Part shown: positions 17,275 to 26,813 of the stretch, piece after piece
Position numbering within the stretch: position 1 is the stretch's first letter
How the letters are laid out: every line of letters starts with the position of its first letter
From: Paracoccus sp. MA
Lineage (GTDB): Bacteria > Pseudomonadota > Alphaproteobacteria > Rhodobacterales > Rhodobacteraceae
DNA length: 64,000 nucleotides
Direction: 5' to 3'
Assembly (NCBI RefSeq): GCF_020990385.1
Contig: NZ_CP087597.1
Location: forward strand, 271,001 to 335,000
Notes under the pieces: generated by a model
Database searches by the model: none
Seen by the model: only the letters and a program-made list of their open reading frames with translations
Told to the model about the DNA's origin: nothing
Translations under genes and position numbers: made by a program

Positions 17275-17949
17275 TCAGCCCAGAAGATAGCTGATGACCA
17301 TGTCGTTGGTCTGGCGTTTCAGCGCCGCCCATTCGATATCCGGCATCTCGCCCTTGTCCGATCCGAAGCCGAGGTGGTTGCGATAGATCGAGAAGGCGGC
17401 GAACAGGGCAAAGCGAAGCGCCTCGTCGCGGGGCTCGCGCCGCACTTCGCCTTCGCATTGCATCAGCACCGCCATCGCCTGGGTGATGAACGACTGATAG
17501 GCTTCGGTGCCGACACGGCTGATTTCCGCGTCCTGCGTGGCGCGCAGCATCATCTGGCGCAGGATCGGTGCAAATTGCCGCAACAGATCGGCGAAGCCAT
17601 CGAAAAGCTGGGGCACCAGCTGGCGCAGCGGTACGCCGGTCCAGCGCGAGGGGTCCAGCAGCGAACGATGCGCCAGCCCCAACTCCTCCATTACCACCGC
17701 CTGCACGGCGTGCATCAGCTCGTCCTTGCCGGTGAACCGGCCATAGATCGAACCGATAGAGACCCCCGACTGGCGTGAGACCTTTTGCAGCGTCAGCCCT
17801 TCATAGCCCTCTTCCTCCAGCAAACGCCGGGCGGCGGCCAGCACCTTGGCCTGCGAGCGCCGGCTGCGGGCCTGTTGCGGCGGGCGCCTGGTCACGGCAT
17901 CGCTGACTGCTTGCGATATGGCTGCGATGTCGGAGGGAGTTGTTGGCAT
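17275..17949 (-). CDS. TetR/AcrR family transcriptional regulator
   Basis: The 224-residue protein has the TetR helix-turn-helix near residues 28-75: a QAKVLAAARRLLEEEGYEGLTLQKV helix pair, here cited by position, then the recognition segment SGVSIGSIYGRFTGKDEL. The rest is an all-helical ligand-binding domain of normal length. About 25 basic residues precede the domain. It is convergent with the MFS gene and probably controls part of the glycoside cluster, releasing DNA when an aromatic or glycoside ligand binds (inferred). Confidence 0.85.
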   Translation of the reverse strand: MPTTPSDIAAISQAVSDAVTRRPPQQARSRRSQAKVLAAARRLLEEEGYEGLTLQKVSRQSGVSIGSIYGRFTGKDELMHAVQAVVMEELGLAHRSLLDPSRWTGVPLRQLVPQLFDGFADLLRQFAPILRQMMLRATQDAEISRVGTEAYQSFITQAMAVLMQCEGEVRREPRDEALRFALFAAFSIYRNHLGFGSDKGEMPDIEWAALKRQTNDMVISYLLG

Positions 17950-18363
17950 GGCTATCCGAGAAAAATGAGATGCTCTGGAATCTTCGCTCCAATTTCAAGC
18001 ACGATCACGGCGATGGGGTCAATTGACCGGCAACAACTAACGGTGCGGGTCGGGGACGGTCCGGGTCCCTTTGCCCGAAGACAGGGGACTCGCGTTGCGA
18101 ATTGGCTGTCGGGGGCATGAGCAAACCGACACCCTGGGGCCATAACTGGTTGTCCAGCAACGCGGCGGCAAAGTAGCGCGGCTCGCTGGCGATCTGATCG
18201 GATCCTCGGGCGATCTGCGCTGCCCCCCTTCCGGTAACCGGGATAACGGAAGGAGCGCGCAACTGGACTGGCGCGATGCCGGGCAGCAGGCGCGGGACCA
18301 TCCCTCCAGCAGGTCGCGGCTGGTCGCCCGGGAGTCCAGATTGAAGCAAAGTTATAATACAAC
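17950..18363. other. Gene-free stretch before the enolase-superfamily operon
   Basis: Short open frames occur on the minus strand (about 18005-18349) but have no ribosome sites, recognisable domains or natural codon pattern. No gene or RNA is assigned. The AT content rises sharply after 18345, where the promoter region begins. Confidence 0.5.
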
Positions 18364-18394
18364 TATTGACAATATAGCATATAGAAAACTAGAA
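18364..18394 (+). promoter_or_regulatory. Promoter-like region with TATTGACAATA palindrome
   Basis: TATTGACAATA (18364-18374) is a perfect dyad containing a TTGACA -35 box (18366-18371); CTAGAA follows after 17 bases as a weak -10. A second TTGACA lies at 18400. The dyad could be an operator for one of the GntR regulators. Confidence 0.4.
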
Positions 18395-18442
18395 GATGTT
18401 TGACATAACGGAATCAAGCAACATGCAGAACGGGGGCGGACC

Positions 18443-19591
18443 ATGATCATATCCGATGTTGAGGTTCGGGTGTTCCTGACCACCACGCGCCGCCATTCCG
18501 ATAGCGCGGGTCACGCTCATCCTGGCCCGGCTCATCAGATCGAGCAGGCGATGCTGACCATCCGCACTGAAGACGGCCACGAAGGCCATTCCTTTACCGC
18601 GCCGGAAATCGTTCGCCCGCATGTGATCGAGAAGTTCGTCCGAAAGGTTCTTGTCGGACAGGATGCCCGCGACCGGGAGCGGTTGTGGCAGGATCTGGCG
18701 CACTGGCAGCGCGGCTCGGCGGCGCAGCTGACCGACCGGACGCTGGCCGTAGTCGATTGCGCGCTGTGGGATCTGGCGGGGCGGGCCCTGAACCAGCCGG
18801 TCTACAAGCTGATCGGCGGGTATCGCGACAAGGTGCTGGCCTATGGCAGCATCATGTGCGGCGACGAGATGGAGGGGGGGCTTGCCACACCCGAGGATTA
18901 CGGCCGTTTCGCCGAAACCCTGGTCAAGCGCGGTTACAAGGGCATCAAGCTGCACACCTGGATGCCCCCGGTCAGCTGGGCACCCGACGTGAAGATGGAC
19001 CTCAAGGCCTGCGCCGCGGTGCGCGAGGCGGTCGGGCCGGACATCCGCCTGATGATCGACGCCTTCCATTGGTATCCGCGCAGCGACGCGCTGGCGCTGG
19101 GCCGCGGTTTGGAAAAGCTGGGCTTCGACTGGATCGAGGAACCTATGGACGAGCAGTCCATGTCGTCATACAAGTGGCTGGCCGACAATCTGGACATTCC
19201 GGTGATCGGCCCGGAAAGCGCAGCGGGCAAGCATTGGCACCGCGCGGAATGGATCAAGGCCGGTGCCTGCGACATCCTGCGCACCGGCGTGAACGACGTG
19301 GGCGGCATCACCCCGGCGCTCAAGACCATGCACCTGGCCGAGGCCTTTGGCATGGAATGCGAGGTGCACGGCAATACCGCGATGAACCTGCATGTCGTCG
19401 CCGCCACCAAGAACTGCCGCTGGTACGAGCGCGGGCTGCTGCATCCCTTCCTGGAATATGACGACGGTTTCGATTATCTCCGGCAGCTCTCGGACCCGAT
19501 GGACGGCGAGGGCTATGTGCATGTCCCCGACCGCCCCGGCTTGGGCGAGGACATCGACTTCGACTTCATCGAAAACAATCGCGTGCGCTAG
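18443..19591 (+). CDS. Mandelate racemase/muconate lactonizing enzyme family (acid-sugar dehydratase-like)
   Basis: The 382-residue protein belongs to the enolase superfamily. The Mg2+ ligands are D206 (MIDAFHW), E232 (WIEEPM) and E258 (GPESAAG). The catalytic groups are K169-x-H171 (GIKLHTW) on one face and H309 (CEVHGN) with D285 (GVNDVGG) on the other, the pattern of the mandelate racemase subgroup. Many members dehydrate acid sugars such as galactarate, gluconate or fuconate. It starts an operon with an SGNH esterase and an oligopeptide-type binding protein, beside uronate genes. It is not the galactarolactone cycloisomerase, which is at 34679. Confidence 0.8.
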   Translation: MIISDVEVRVFLTTTRRHSDSAGHAHPGPAHQIEQAMLTIRTEDGHEGHSFTAPEIVRPHVIEKFVRKVLVGQDARDRERLWQDLAHWQRGSAAQLTDRTLAVVDCALWDLAGRALNQPVYKLIGGYRDKVLAYGSIMCGDEMEGGLATPEDYGRFAETLVKRGYKGIKLHTWMPPVSWAPDVKMDLKACAAVREAVGPDIRLMIDAFHWYPRSDALALGRGLEKLGFDWIEEPMDEQSMSSYKWLADNLDIPVIGPESAAGKHWHRAEWIKAGACDILRTGVNDVGGITPALKTMHLAEAFGMECEVHGNTAMNLHVVAATKNCRWYERGLLHPFLEYDDGFDYLRQLSDPMDGEGYVHVPDRPGLGEDIDFDFIENNRVR

Positions 19592-19606
19592 GCGAGAGGG
19601 CTGAAG

Positions 19607-20236
19607 ATGAAGGAGATCCTGGCCTTCGGTGACAGCCTGACATGGGGCGCGGACCCGGCGACGGGGCTGCGCCACCCGGCGGAGGCCCAATGGCCGCGCG
19701 TGCTGGAGGCAGGGCTGGGCGGCCGGGCCCGCGTCATCGGCGACGGCATCGGCGGGCGCACCACCTGCCGGGAGGATCATGGCGGGCCGGCCTGTCGCAA
19801 CGGCGCCAGATCGCTGCCGCAGGCGCTGGCGGCTGCCATGCCGCTGGACCTGGTTATCCTGATGCTGGGCACCAACGACCTGAAGGCGGTGCATGGCGGC
19901 CGGGCGGTCGGTGCCCAGGCCGGCATGCGACGCCTGGTCGAAATCATCGAGACTTTCCCCTACAAGCCCCGCAACGCGTGCCCGAAGGTGCTGATCGTCG
20001 CGCCACCGCATTGCGGCATGGCGGGCGAGCTGCCGCCGGCCGGCGGGCGCGAGATCGCGGAATCGCGGCGCCTGGGCCCGCTTTATGCCGCGCTGGCGCA
20101 GCAGCTCGATTGTGGCTTCTTCGATGCGGCGCAGGTTGTCGGACCGTCCCCGGTCGATGGCGTTCACCTGGAGGCGGATCAGTCGGCGGCGCTGGGCCGG
20201 GCGCTGGTCGCCCCGGTGCGGGCGCTGATCGAATAG
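19607..20236 (+). CDS. SGNH/GDSL family esterase
   Basis: The 209-residue protein has all four SGNH blocks: GDSLTWG (Ser nucleophile, residue 9), GDGIGGRTT (Gly), LGTNDLK (Asn) and SPVDGVHLE near the C-terminus (Asp/His). No signal peptide is seen, so it is likely cytoplasmic. It resembles small arylesterase or carbohydrate acetylesterase-type enzymes. In this context it could remove acetyl or other acyl groups from imported pectic oligosaccharides or plant glycosides (inferred). It lies 15 bases after the enolase-superfamily gene and before a solute-binding protein. Confidence 0.85.
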   Translation: MKEILAFGDSLTWGADPATGLRHPAEAQWPRVLEAGLGGRARVIGDGIGGRTTCREDHGGPACRNGARSLPQALAAAMPLDLVILMLGTNDLKAVHGGRAVGAQAGMRRLVEIIETFPYKPRNACPKVLIVAPPHCGMAGELPPAGGREIAESRRLGPLYAALAQQLDCGFFDAAQVVGPSPVDGVHLEADQSAALGRALVAPVRALIE

Positions 20237-20309
20237 CGAATGGAAGGAATTGCGGAGATTTCCGCAGTCGGCACGCCGCGAGCCTGGATCGCGGTCCATG
20301 GGAGGAAGC

Positions 20310-21908
20310 ATGAGACATCTTTTCGCATCGGTGGCGCTGGCCGCCCTGTTCTGCGGTGCCACGCCCGTGGCGACCCTGGCCGAGACGCCCGACGACCAGC
20401 TGATCGTCGCCACCGTCATGAGCAATATCCTGACGCTCGACCCCGCCGCCATCACCGGACGCGAGACGGTGCAGGTGCTCAACAACATCTATGACACGCT
20501 GGTCGTGCTGTCGCCCGATGGCAGGGACCTGCATCCGCGCCTGGCCGAAAGCTGGGAGGTCTCGCCCGACCGGATGAAGATCACCTTCAGGCTGCGGCCG
20601 GACGCGGTCTTCGCCTCGGGCAACCCGGTCACGGCGCAGGACGTGGTCTTCAGTCTGAAGCGCCTGCTGACGTTGAATCTGGCGCAATCGTCCTTCCTGA
20701 AATCGCGCGGCTATACGGCCGAGGCCGCAGACAGGCTGTTCGTGGCCCAGGACGACCATACCTTCGTTCTGAACCTGCCCGAGCCGGACGATCCGAAGCT
20801 GATCCTGATGGTCCTGGCGCAGAACGGGCCCGGCTCGATCCTGGACAGCAAGACGGTGCTGGAGAACGAGCAGGGCGGCGATCTGGGCGCGAAATGGCTG
20901 ACGCTGAACTCGGCCGGCTCCGGGCCGTTCACGCTGACCAGATGGGCCTCGAACGAATATATCATCCTGTCGCGCAACGATGACTACTGGGGCGAGGTGC
21001 CGGCGATGAAGCGCGTGCTGATGCGCCACCTGCCGGAATCGCAATCCCAGCGCCTGATGCTGGAACAGGGCGATATCGACGTCGGCTATTCGCTGCTGGC
21101 CCCCGACCTGAAGGCGCTGGAGAGCAACGACAGGATCAAGATCGAATCCACACCCGGCGCCGGGTTCTACTATCTGGCGGTCTCGATGAAGGATCCGCGT
21201 TTCGCCGACCGCAAGGTGCGTGAGGCGCTGCGCCTGCTGATCGACTATGACGGGTTGGACAAGGCGGTGATGCCCTATTATGGCAAGCTGCACCAGCGGC
21301 CGATCACCACCGGTGCGTTGGGCCAATTGCCGGATCCCGGCTACAAGCTGGACGTGGAAAAGGCCAAGGCCCTGCTGGCCGAGGCAGGTTATCCCGACGG
21401 TTTCAAGACCACATTGCGGGTGCTGTCCGAGGAACCGTTCCTGAAGGCGGGCACCGCGATTCAGAACACCCTGGCGCAGGCCGGCATCCAGGCCGAGCTG
21501 ATCACCGGTTCCGGCGACCAGATCTATGGCGCCATGCGCGACCGCAACTTCGAACTGCTGGTTGGTCGGGGCGGCGGCGGCCAGCAGCCGCATCCCGATA
21601 GCAACCTGCGGGCGCTCGCCTTCAATCCCGACAATTCCGATGAGGCCAAGCTGACCAATTACCAGGGCTGGCGCACCAGCTTCTTTGACGAAAAGCTCAA
21701 CGGCATGATCGAGGATGCGCTTCTGGAGCGCGACCTGGAGACGCAGAAGAAGAAATACGAGGATATCCAAGCCTATATGGATCAGACTGTCATGTCGATC
21801 CTGCCCTTCTCGGAGACGGTGGATACGGCGGCTTTTCAGGCGGATGTGCATGGGCTGATCGTCAATCCCTGGCTGACCCGCTTCGAGGTGGTGACCAAGG
21901 AGCGCTGA
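20310..21908 (+). CDS. ABC transporter substrate-binding protein, family 5 (peptide/nickel/oligosaccharide type)
   Basis: The 532-residue protein begins with a signal peptide (MRHLFASVALAALFCG, cut after about TLA-E) and GGAGG lies before this ATG. Family 5 features include the LDPAAITGRETVQVLNNIYDTL start and the SWEVSPDRMKITFRLRPD segment. It also has PVTAQDVVFSLKRLL and, later, RKVREALRLLIDYD. It should bind ligand in the periplasm and feed the Opp-type permease encoded convergently at 22056-25543, which has no binding protein of its own. Opp-type systems in such islands can carry oligosaccharides, so a uronide ligand is likely but inferred. Confidence 0.85.
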   Translation: MRHLFASVALAALFCGATPVATLAETPDDQLIVATVMSNILTLDPAAITGRETVQVLNNIYDTLVVLSPDGRDLHPRLAESWEVSPDRMKITFRLRPDAVFASGNPVTAQDVVFSLKRLLTLNLAQSSFLKSRGYTAEAADRLFVAQDDHTFVLNLPEPDDPKLILMVLAQNGPGSILDSKTVLENEQGGDLGAKWLTLNSAGSGPFTLTRWASNEYIILSRNDDYWGEVPAMKRVLMRHLPESQSQRLMLEQGDIDVGYSLLAPDLKALESNDRIKIESTPGAGFYYLAVSMKDPRFADRKVREALRLLIDYDGLDKAVMPYYGKLHQRPITTGALGQLPDPGYKLDVEKAKALLAEAGYPDGFKTTLRVLSEEPFLKAGTAIQNTLAQAGIQAELITGSGDQIYGAMRDRNFELLVGRGGGGQQPHPDSNLRALAFNPDNSDEAKLTNYQGWRTSFFDEKLNGMIEDALLERDLETQKKKYEDIQAYMDQTVMSILPFSETVDTAAFQADVHGLIVNPWLTRFEVVTKER

Positions 21909-21934
21909 TCTCTCGATCCTCCTGGCCGGATCGC

Positions 21935-21966
21935 GGGCGCAACCCTTTCGACGGTTGCGCCCTTTT
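21935..21966 (+). terminator. Terminator after the solute-binding protein gene
   Basis: GGGCGCAACC and GGTTGCGCCC form a perfect 10-bp stem with an 8-base loop, followed by TTTTCC. Confidence 0.85.
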
Positions 21967-22003
21967 CCGTTTGCCCGGCCTGCCGCGGGGCGCCCCGCAA
22001 AGC

Positions 22004-22038
22004 AAAAGGACCGCACCACGATGTGCGGCCCCTTTTTC
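22004..22038 (-). terminator. Terminator of the minus-strand uronate/Opp run
   Basis: CCGCAC and GTGCGG form a stem around CACGAT, with runs of A on the left and T on the right, so it can work in both directions. It lies just after the last ATPase stop at 22056. Confidence 0.7.
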
Positions 22039-22055
22039 CATGGCGGCGAGGGGGG

Positions 22056-22801
<746 letters not shown>

Positions 22802-22805
<4 letters not shown>

Positions 22806-23641
22806 GCCAGCGGCTCCTCTTTCCATTCCGGCCGCCGGTCCAGAACCGCCAGCGGCGCCCGGCCGCCGCCGATGCGCGGCTGTGCGGCCAAAAGCCCGCG
22901 GGTATAGGGGTGGCGGGCGCGGTCGAAGGCGCCGGCCTGCAAGACCTCGACCACGCGGCCGGCATACATGATCAGCACCCGATCGCAGAAATTGCGCACC
23001 AGATTCAGGTCGTGGCTGATCATGATCAGCCCGATGCCCCGGTCGCGCACCAGACCGTCCAGGATGTTCAGGACCTGCAGCCGCACGGTCACGTCCAGCG
23101 CGCTGGTCGGTTCGTCGGCGATGACCAGGTCTGGATCGGCCAGCAGCATCATGGCGATCATCACGCGCTGTCCCATGCCGCCGGAAATCTCGTGCGGGTA
23201 GAGATCATGCACCCGCTCGGGGTCGCGGATCTTCACGGCGGCCAGCATCTCCAGCACCTTGGCCCTGGCCTCGGCCTTGGAACATTTGAAATGCCGCAGA
23301 TAGGTTTCCGCGACCTGGTGCCCGACACGCTGGATCGGGTTCAGGCTGAACTTGGGATCCTGCAGGATCATCGACATGCGCCGGCCGCGCACTTTCAGCA
23401 TCTCGGTCTCGGTCAGGGTCAGCAGGTCCATGTCCTGAAAGCGCAACGCGTCGGCGCGGATCTCGGCCCCCGGCAGCAGGCGCAGGATCGCCCGGCCTAC
23501 AGTGGACTTGCCCGAGCCGCTTTCGCCGACGATGCCCAGCCGCTCGCATCCCAGCGAGAAGCTGACGCCGCGCACGGCGTCCGAAGGCGCGCCGGGATAG
23601 CGGATCGAGAGGTTCTTCACGTCAAGGATCGGCTTTTCCAT
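22802..23641 (-). CDS. ABC transporter ATP-binding protein (OppD/DppD type)
   Basis: The 279-residue ATPase contains Walker A GESGSGKST near residue 38, the signature ISGGMGQR, Walker B LVIADEPTSALD and switch His ISHDLN. The C-terminal HPYTRGLLAAQPR segment is typical of OppD/DppD peptide-family ATPases. It pairs with the ATPase downstream to drive the two permeases upstream. It starts four bases after the stop of the OppC-type gene, in one operon. Confidence 0.9.
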
Positions 23642-23645
23642 CGGC

Positions 23646-24524
23646 TTACCTCCGGTTGACCTGTTTGGGATCCAGCGCGTCGCGCAGCCCGTCGCCCAGC
23701 AGGTTGAAGGCCAGGCTGACGCACAGGATGGCGAGGCCGGGGAAGGTGACCAGCCACCAGCTGTCGATCATGTAGCGCCGGCCGGTGGCGATCATCGCGC
23801 CCCATTCCGGCAGTGGCGGCTGCGCCCCGAGGCCCAGGAAGCCCAGACCGGCGGCGGTCAGGATCACCGTCGCCATGTTCAGCGTCAGCCGGATCAACAC
23901 CGAAGGCAGGCACATCGGCATGATCGATTTCACGATGATGCGCATGGCCGAGGCGCCCTGCAGCCGCGCGGCCGAGATATAGTCGGCCTTGCGAAAGGTC
24001 AGCGTCTCGGCCCGGGCGAGCCGGGCGATGGGCGGCCAGGCGGTCAGGCCGATGGCAATGATGGCGTTGTTCAGGCTGGGCCCCAGCGCGGCGACGAAGG
24101 CCAGCGACAGGATCAGGCTGGGGAAGGAAAGGAAGATGTCGGTGATCCGCATCAGGATCGTGTCGAAGCGGCCGCCGATATAGCCGGCGGTGGTGCCCAC
24201 CAGCAGGCCCAGCGGACCGACCACGATCGAGACCAGGAAGATGATCCGCAGCGTGATGCGCGACCCCCAGACCAGCCGGCTGAAGATGTCGCGGCCCAGC
24301 TCGTCCGTGCCGAACAGGTGGCCGTTGCCGGGCGGCTGCAGCACGTTGTTCAGGTCCTGCACATAGGGGTCGTGCGTCGCGATCAGCGGCGCAAACAGCG
24401 CCGTCAGGATCAGCGTCCCCAGCACCAGCAGCCCGAAGGCCGAGGTCGGCGTCCGCCACAGGAAGGCAACGATATTCTTCAGCGCCAGCACCGGCGCCGG
24501 CAAGCGTTGGGTGATGGTCGTCAT
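23646..24524 (-). CDS. ABC transporter permease (OppC/DppC type)
   Basis: The 292-residue membrane protein has a cytoplasmic N-terminus, a first membrane helix (FGLLVLGTLILTALFAPLIA) and the periplasmic GTDELGRDIFSRL motif typical of OppC/DppC. The inner-membrane binding-protein-dependent transport domain has five further helices. The EAA loop that docks to the ATPase is around AETLTFRKADYISAARLQGA. Its start overlaps the stop of the OppB-type gene (ATGA). Confidence 0.9.
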   Translation of the reverse strand: MTTITQRLPAPVLALKNIVAFLWRTPTSAFGLLVLGTLILTALFAPLIATHDPYVQDLNNVLQPPGNGHLFGTDELGRDIFSRLVWGSRITLRIIFLVSIVVGPLGLLVGTTAGYIGGRFDTILMRITDIFLSFPSLILSLAFVAALGPSLNNAIIAIGLTAWPPIARLARAETLTFRKADYISAARLQGASAMRIIVKSIMPMCLPSVLIRLTLNMATVILTAAGLGFLGLGAQPPLPEWGAMIATGRRYMIDSWWLVTFPGLAILCVSLAFNLLGDGLRDALDPKQVNRR

Positions 24525-25543
24525 TTCGTCCTCGGATCGAACAGCCGATACAGGATGTCGGAAAGCAGGTTCAGCACGATGAAGATCACGCCGACGATCA
24601 GCACGCAGGTCATCACCGCGTTCATGTCGCCGATGATCAGGTTGCTGGTCAGATACTGGCCGAAGCCGGGCCAGGCGAAGACCGTCTCGATCAGCACCGC
24701 GCCCTCCAGCAGGCTGCCATAGGCCAGGGCGATGATCGTCACCAGCTGCACCTTGATGTTGCCGAAGGCGTGGCGCCAGATGGTCTGCCCGCGCGACAGG
24801 CCCTTGACCCTTGCGGTGGTCATGTATTCCTGTCCGAGTTGGTCAAGCATGAAGCTGCGCGTCATCCGGGTGATATAGGCCGACGAGGAATAGCCCAGCA
24901 GTGCTGCTGGCAGGATCAGGTGGTTGACCGCCGACCAGAATACGTCCCATTCGCCGGCCAGCGCGCTGTCGATCAGCAGGAAGCCGGTGTGCTCGTCCAC
25001 CAGGCCGATGTAGAACTGCTCCATCCGGCCCGAGCCGCCGACCCAGCCCAGCCCGGCATAGAAGATCAGCAGCGCGATCATCCCGGTCCAGAAGATCGGC
25101 ATGGAATGGCCGAACAAGCTGAACACCCGCACGAGGTGATCGGGCCATTTGTCCTTGTTCACCGCCGCGACCACGCCCAGCGGGATCCCGAGGCCGGCGC
25201 CGATCAGGATGGCGAGCGTCGCCAGTTCGATGGTAGCGGGCATGACATGCAGGATGTCCTGGATTACCGGCTGGCCGGTACGGATCGAGGTGCCGAAATT
25301 TCCGGTGAAGACATCGCCCAGATAGCGCAGGAACTGCATCCAGACCGGCTGGTCCAGGCCCAGTTGCCGATAGACCATCTCATAGGTCTCGCGCGAGGCG
25401 TCCTCGCCCACGATGGCCCTGACAGGGTCGGCGGGCATCATGCGCCCGATGACGAAGGTCAGAAGCAACAGGCCGAACAGCGTGATCGCAATGGTCGCGA
25501 CCTGCTCGGTCACCTGTTTCAGGCGAAGACGAGATGCGGTCAT
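24521..25543 (-). CDS. ABC transporter permease (OppB/DppB type)
   Basis: The 340-residue protein has the OppB/DppB layout: an N-terminal membrane helix (ITLFGLLLLTFVIGRMMP), a periplasmic region with YRQLGLDQPVWMQFLRYLG and GNFGTSIRTGQPV, and five more helices. The EAA-like loop (EYMTTARVKGLSRGQTIWRH) contacts the ATPase. ATG 25543 was chosen because GGGGGGAACC precedes it; the frame opens at 25561. It begins the four-gene oppBCDF-like set that follows the kdgF-like gene. Confidence 0.9.
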   Translation of the reverse strand: MTASRLRLKQVTEQVATIAITLFGLLLLTFVIGRMMPADPVRAIVGEDASRETYEMVYRQLGLDQPVWMQFLRYLGDVFTGNFGTSIRTGQPVIQDILHVMPATIELATLAILIGAGLGIPLGVVAAVNKDKWPDHLVRVFSLFGHSMPIFWTGMIALLIFYAGLGWVGGSGRMEQFYIGLVDEHTGFLLIDSALAGEWDVFWSAVNHLILPAALLGYSSSAYITRMTRSFMLDQLGQEYMTTARVKGLSRGQTIWRHAFGNIKVQLVTIIALAYGSLLEGAVLIETVFAWPGFGQYLTSNLIIGDMNAVMTCVLIVGVIFIVLNLLSDILYRLFDPRTK

Positions 25544-25594
25544 GGTTCCCCCCGGCGTCATGGCGCCCGCGCGGACGATTCTGACAGAAACGAC

Positions 25595-25611
25595 AACTTA
25601 TCCTACAAGTT
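25595..25611. promoter_or_regulatory. AACTT-N7-AAGTT dyad before the permease genes
   Basis: A 5-bp inverted repeat with a second overlapping one (ACTTA/TAAGT) sits about 50 bases before the OppB-type start. It may be an operator for the transporter genes. Confidence 0.4.
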
Positions 25612-25652
25612 AAGTATACCTGTCATTCAGGATGCGGGGAGTCAAGCAGAAG

Positions 25653-25967
25653 TCACAGAAAATCGTCCCGGCGCGGCGAGAAACAGTCGATCAATTCACC
25701 CTGTTCCAGGCAGATGCAGCCATGTTCGATGCCCGAGGGGATCACCAGGCTGTCGCCGGCCGACAGCTGGTAGCTCTGGCCGTCGCGGTAGAATTCGAAG
25801 CGTCCCTTCGCGACATAGGTCGATTGCACATGCGGATGGCTGTGCAGCTTTCCCTTGGCGCCGGTCTCGAATCGAAAAGAAACCACCATCTGCGCCGCCG
25901 ATTCGGCCAGCACCTGGCGGCGGACACCGGGATCGGGTTCACGGACGGGATAAGTGGGCAGGGTCAT
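25653..25967 (-). CDS. kdgF: KdgF-like cupin (unsaturated uronate linearisation)
   Basis: The 104-residue single-domain cupin has the KdgF metal motif in KLHSHPHVQSTYVAKGRFEF (two or three His) and a second cupin motif with PSGIEHG. The KdgF-like C-terminus LIDCFSPRRDDFL makes the match specific. KdgF opens 4,5-unsaturated uronates from pectin or alginate into the linear keto form used by KduI. ATG 25967 has AAAGG eight bases before it. It lies between a GntR regulator and the Opp transporter genes; the substrate fits the kduI/kduD genes at 32114-33675. Confidence 0.75.
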   Translation of the reverse strand: MTLPTYPVREPDPGVRRQVLAESAAQMVVSFRFETGAKGKLHSHPHVQSTYVAKGRFEFYRDGQSYQLSAGDSLVIPSGIEHGCICLEQGELIDCFSPRRDDFL

Positions 25968-25997
25968 AGGGCATGCCTTTCTTGGATGATAATTGAA

Positions 25998-26026
25998 CCT
26001 ATAACCTATCAAAATATATCATACAA
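25998..26026 (-). promoter_or_regulatory. Possible promoter of kdgF and the transporter genes
   Basis: On the minus strand TTGTAT (26026-26021) and TATAGG (26003-25998) are 17 bases apart in an AT-rich patch. The TTGTATGATA core is a plausible GntR binding half-site and resembles part of the 33672 dyad. Confidence 0.4.
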
Positions 26027-26032
26027 GATTGG

Positions 26033-26773
26033 TCAGGGCTGGCGGCGCCCGGCCCGCAGCAATTCCTGATAGCGTTCCAGGCTGCCGCGCAGATGTTCGC
26101 GCATGCGGTCGCGCGCCGCGTCGGCGTCGCCGCTGGCGATGGCATCGACGATGCGCTGATGCTCTTCCAGCAGATGCTTGTTGTAATCCTTGGGCCGCGC
26201 GCCCGGTGCGCCGCCCTGCAACTCTCCGCGCGGAATGATGCCCGAGCGGATCAGTTGCAGGAACTCGGAAAAGCGCCGGTTCTGGGTTGCGTCGGCGATG
26301 GCCAGGTGGAAGGCGAAATCGGCATCGCGGGTCGGCTGCCCGGCGCGAAGGCAGGACTCGACCGTGGCATGGGCGTCATAGATTTCCTCGAGCTGCACGG
26401 CCGAGCGGCGCGTGGCGGCAAAGGCCGCCGCCTCGATCTCGCAGGCGGTGCGCAGTTCCAGCAATTCGATGACCGAGGAGATCCGCTGCGTCGTCAGGTC
26501 GTCGAACGCCCGGCCCGGCCGGGTCGAGGGGTCCAACACGAAGACGCCGGCACCCCGGCGCGCCTCGACCAGCCCGTCAGATCGCAGGGCGGCGATGGCC
26601 TCGCGCACAACGGTGCGGCTGACGGAATAGATCCGGGTCAGCTCAGCCTCGCTGGGCAGCTTGTCGCCCGGCCGATACTGCCCCGTCCCCAGCGCATGGC
26701 GCAGCTTGACGCCCAGCCGCGCCGAAAGCGAACCCGTGCCGTCCTGCATCGACACCTTGGCCATGTCTGTCAT
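26033..26773 (-). CDS. GntR family regulator with FCD domain (first of two paralogues)
   Basis: The 246-residue protein has the GntR winged helix (GQYRPGDKLPSEAELTR then VSRTVVREAIAALRSDGLVE, residues about 35-75). A FadR-type C-terminal FCD domain follows, with the D-A-D-F-A-F-H-L-A-I metal/ligand pattern and EHQRIVDAI. ATG 26773 was chosen because AGGAAG lies before it. FCD regulators usually respond to sugar acids, so uronate sensing is likely. A close paralogue is at 27942. Confidence 0.85.
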   Translation of the reverse strand: MTDMAKVSMQDGTGSLSARLGVKLRHALGTGQYRPGDKLPSEAELTRIYSVSRTVVREAIAALRSDGLVEARRGAGVFVLDPSTRPGRAFDDLTTQRISSVIELLELRTACEIEAAAFAATRRSAVQLEEIYDAHATVESCLRAGQPTRDADFAFHLAIADATQNRRFSEFLQLIRSGIIPRGELQGGAPGARPKDYNKHLLEEHQRIVDAIASGDADAARDRMREHLRGSLERYQELLRAGRRQP

Positions 26774-26813
26774 CTGGCTTCCTGCTGGTTGTCTGACATC
26801 TTTCACGCCATAG

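Noticed and set aside
18005..18349. Minus-strand frame before the enolase-superfamily operon
   Set aside because: No ribosome site, no recognisable domain and no link with neighbours; left as non-coding.
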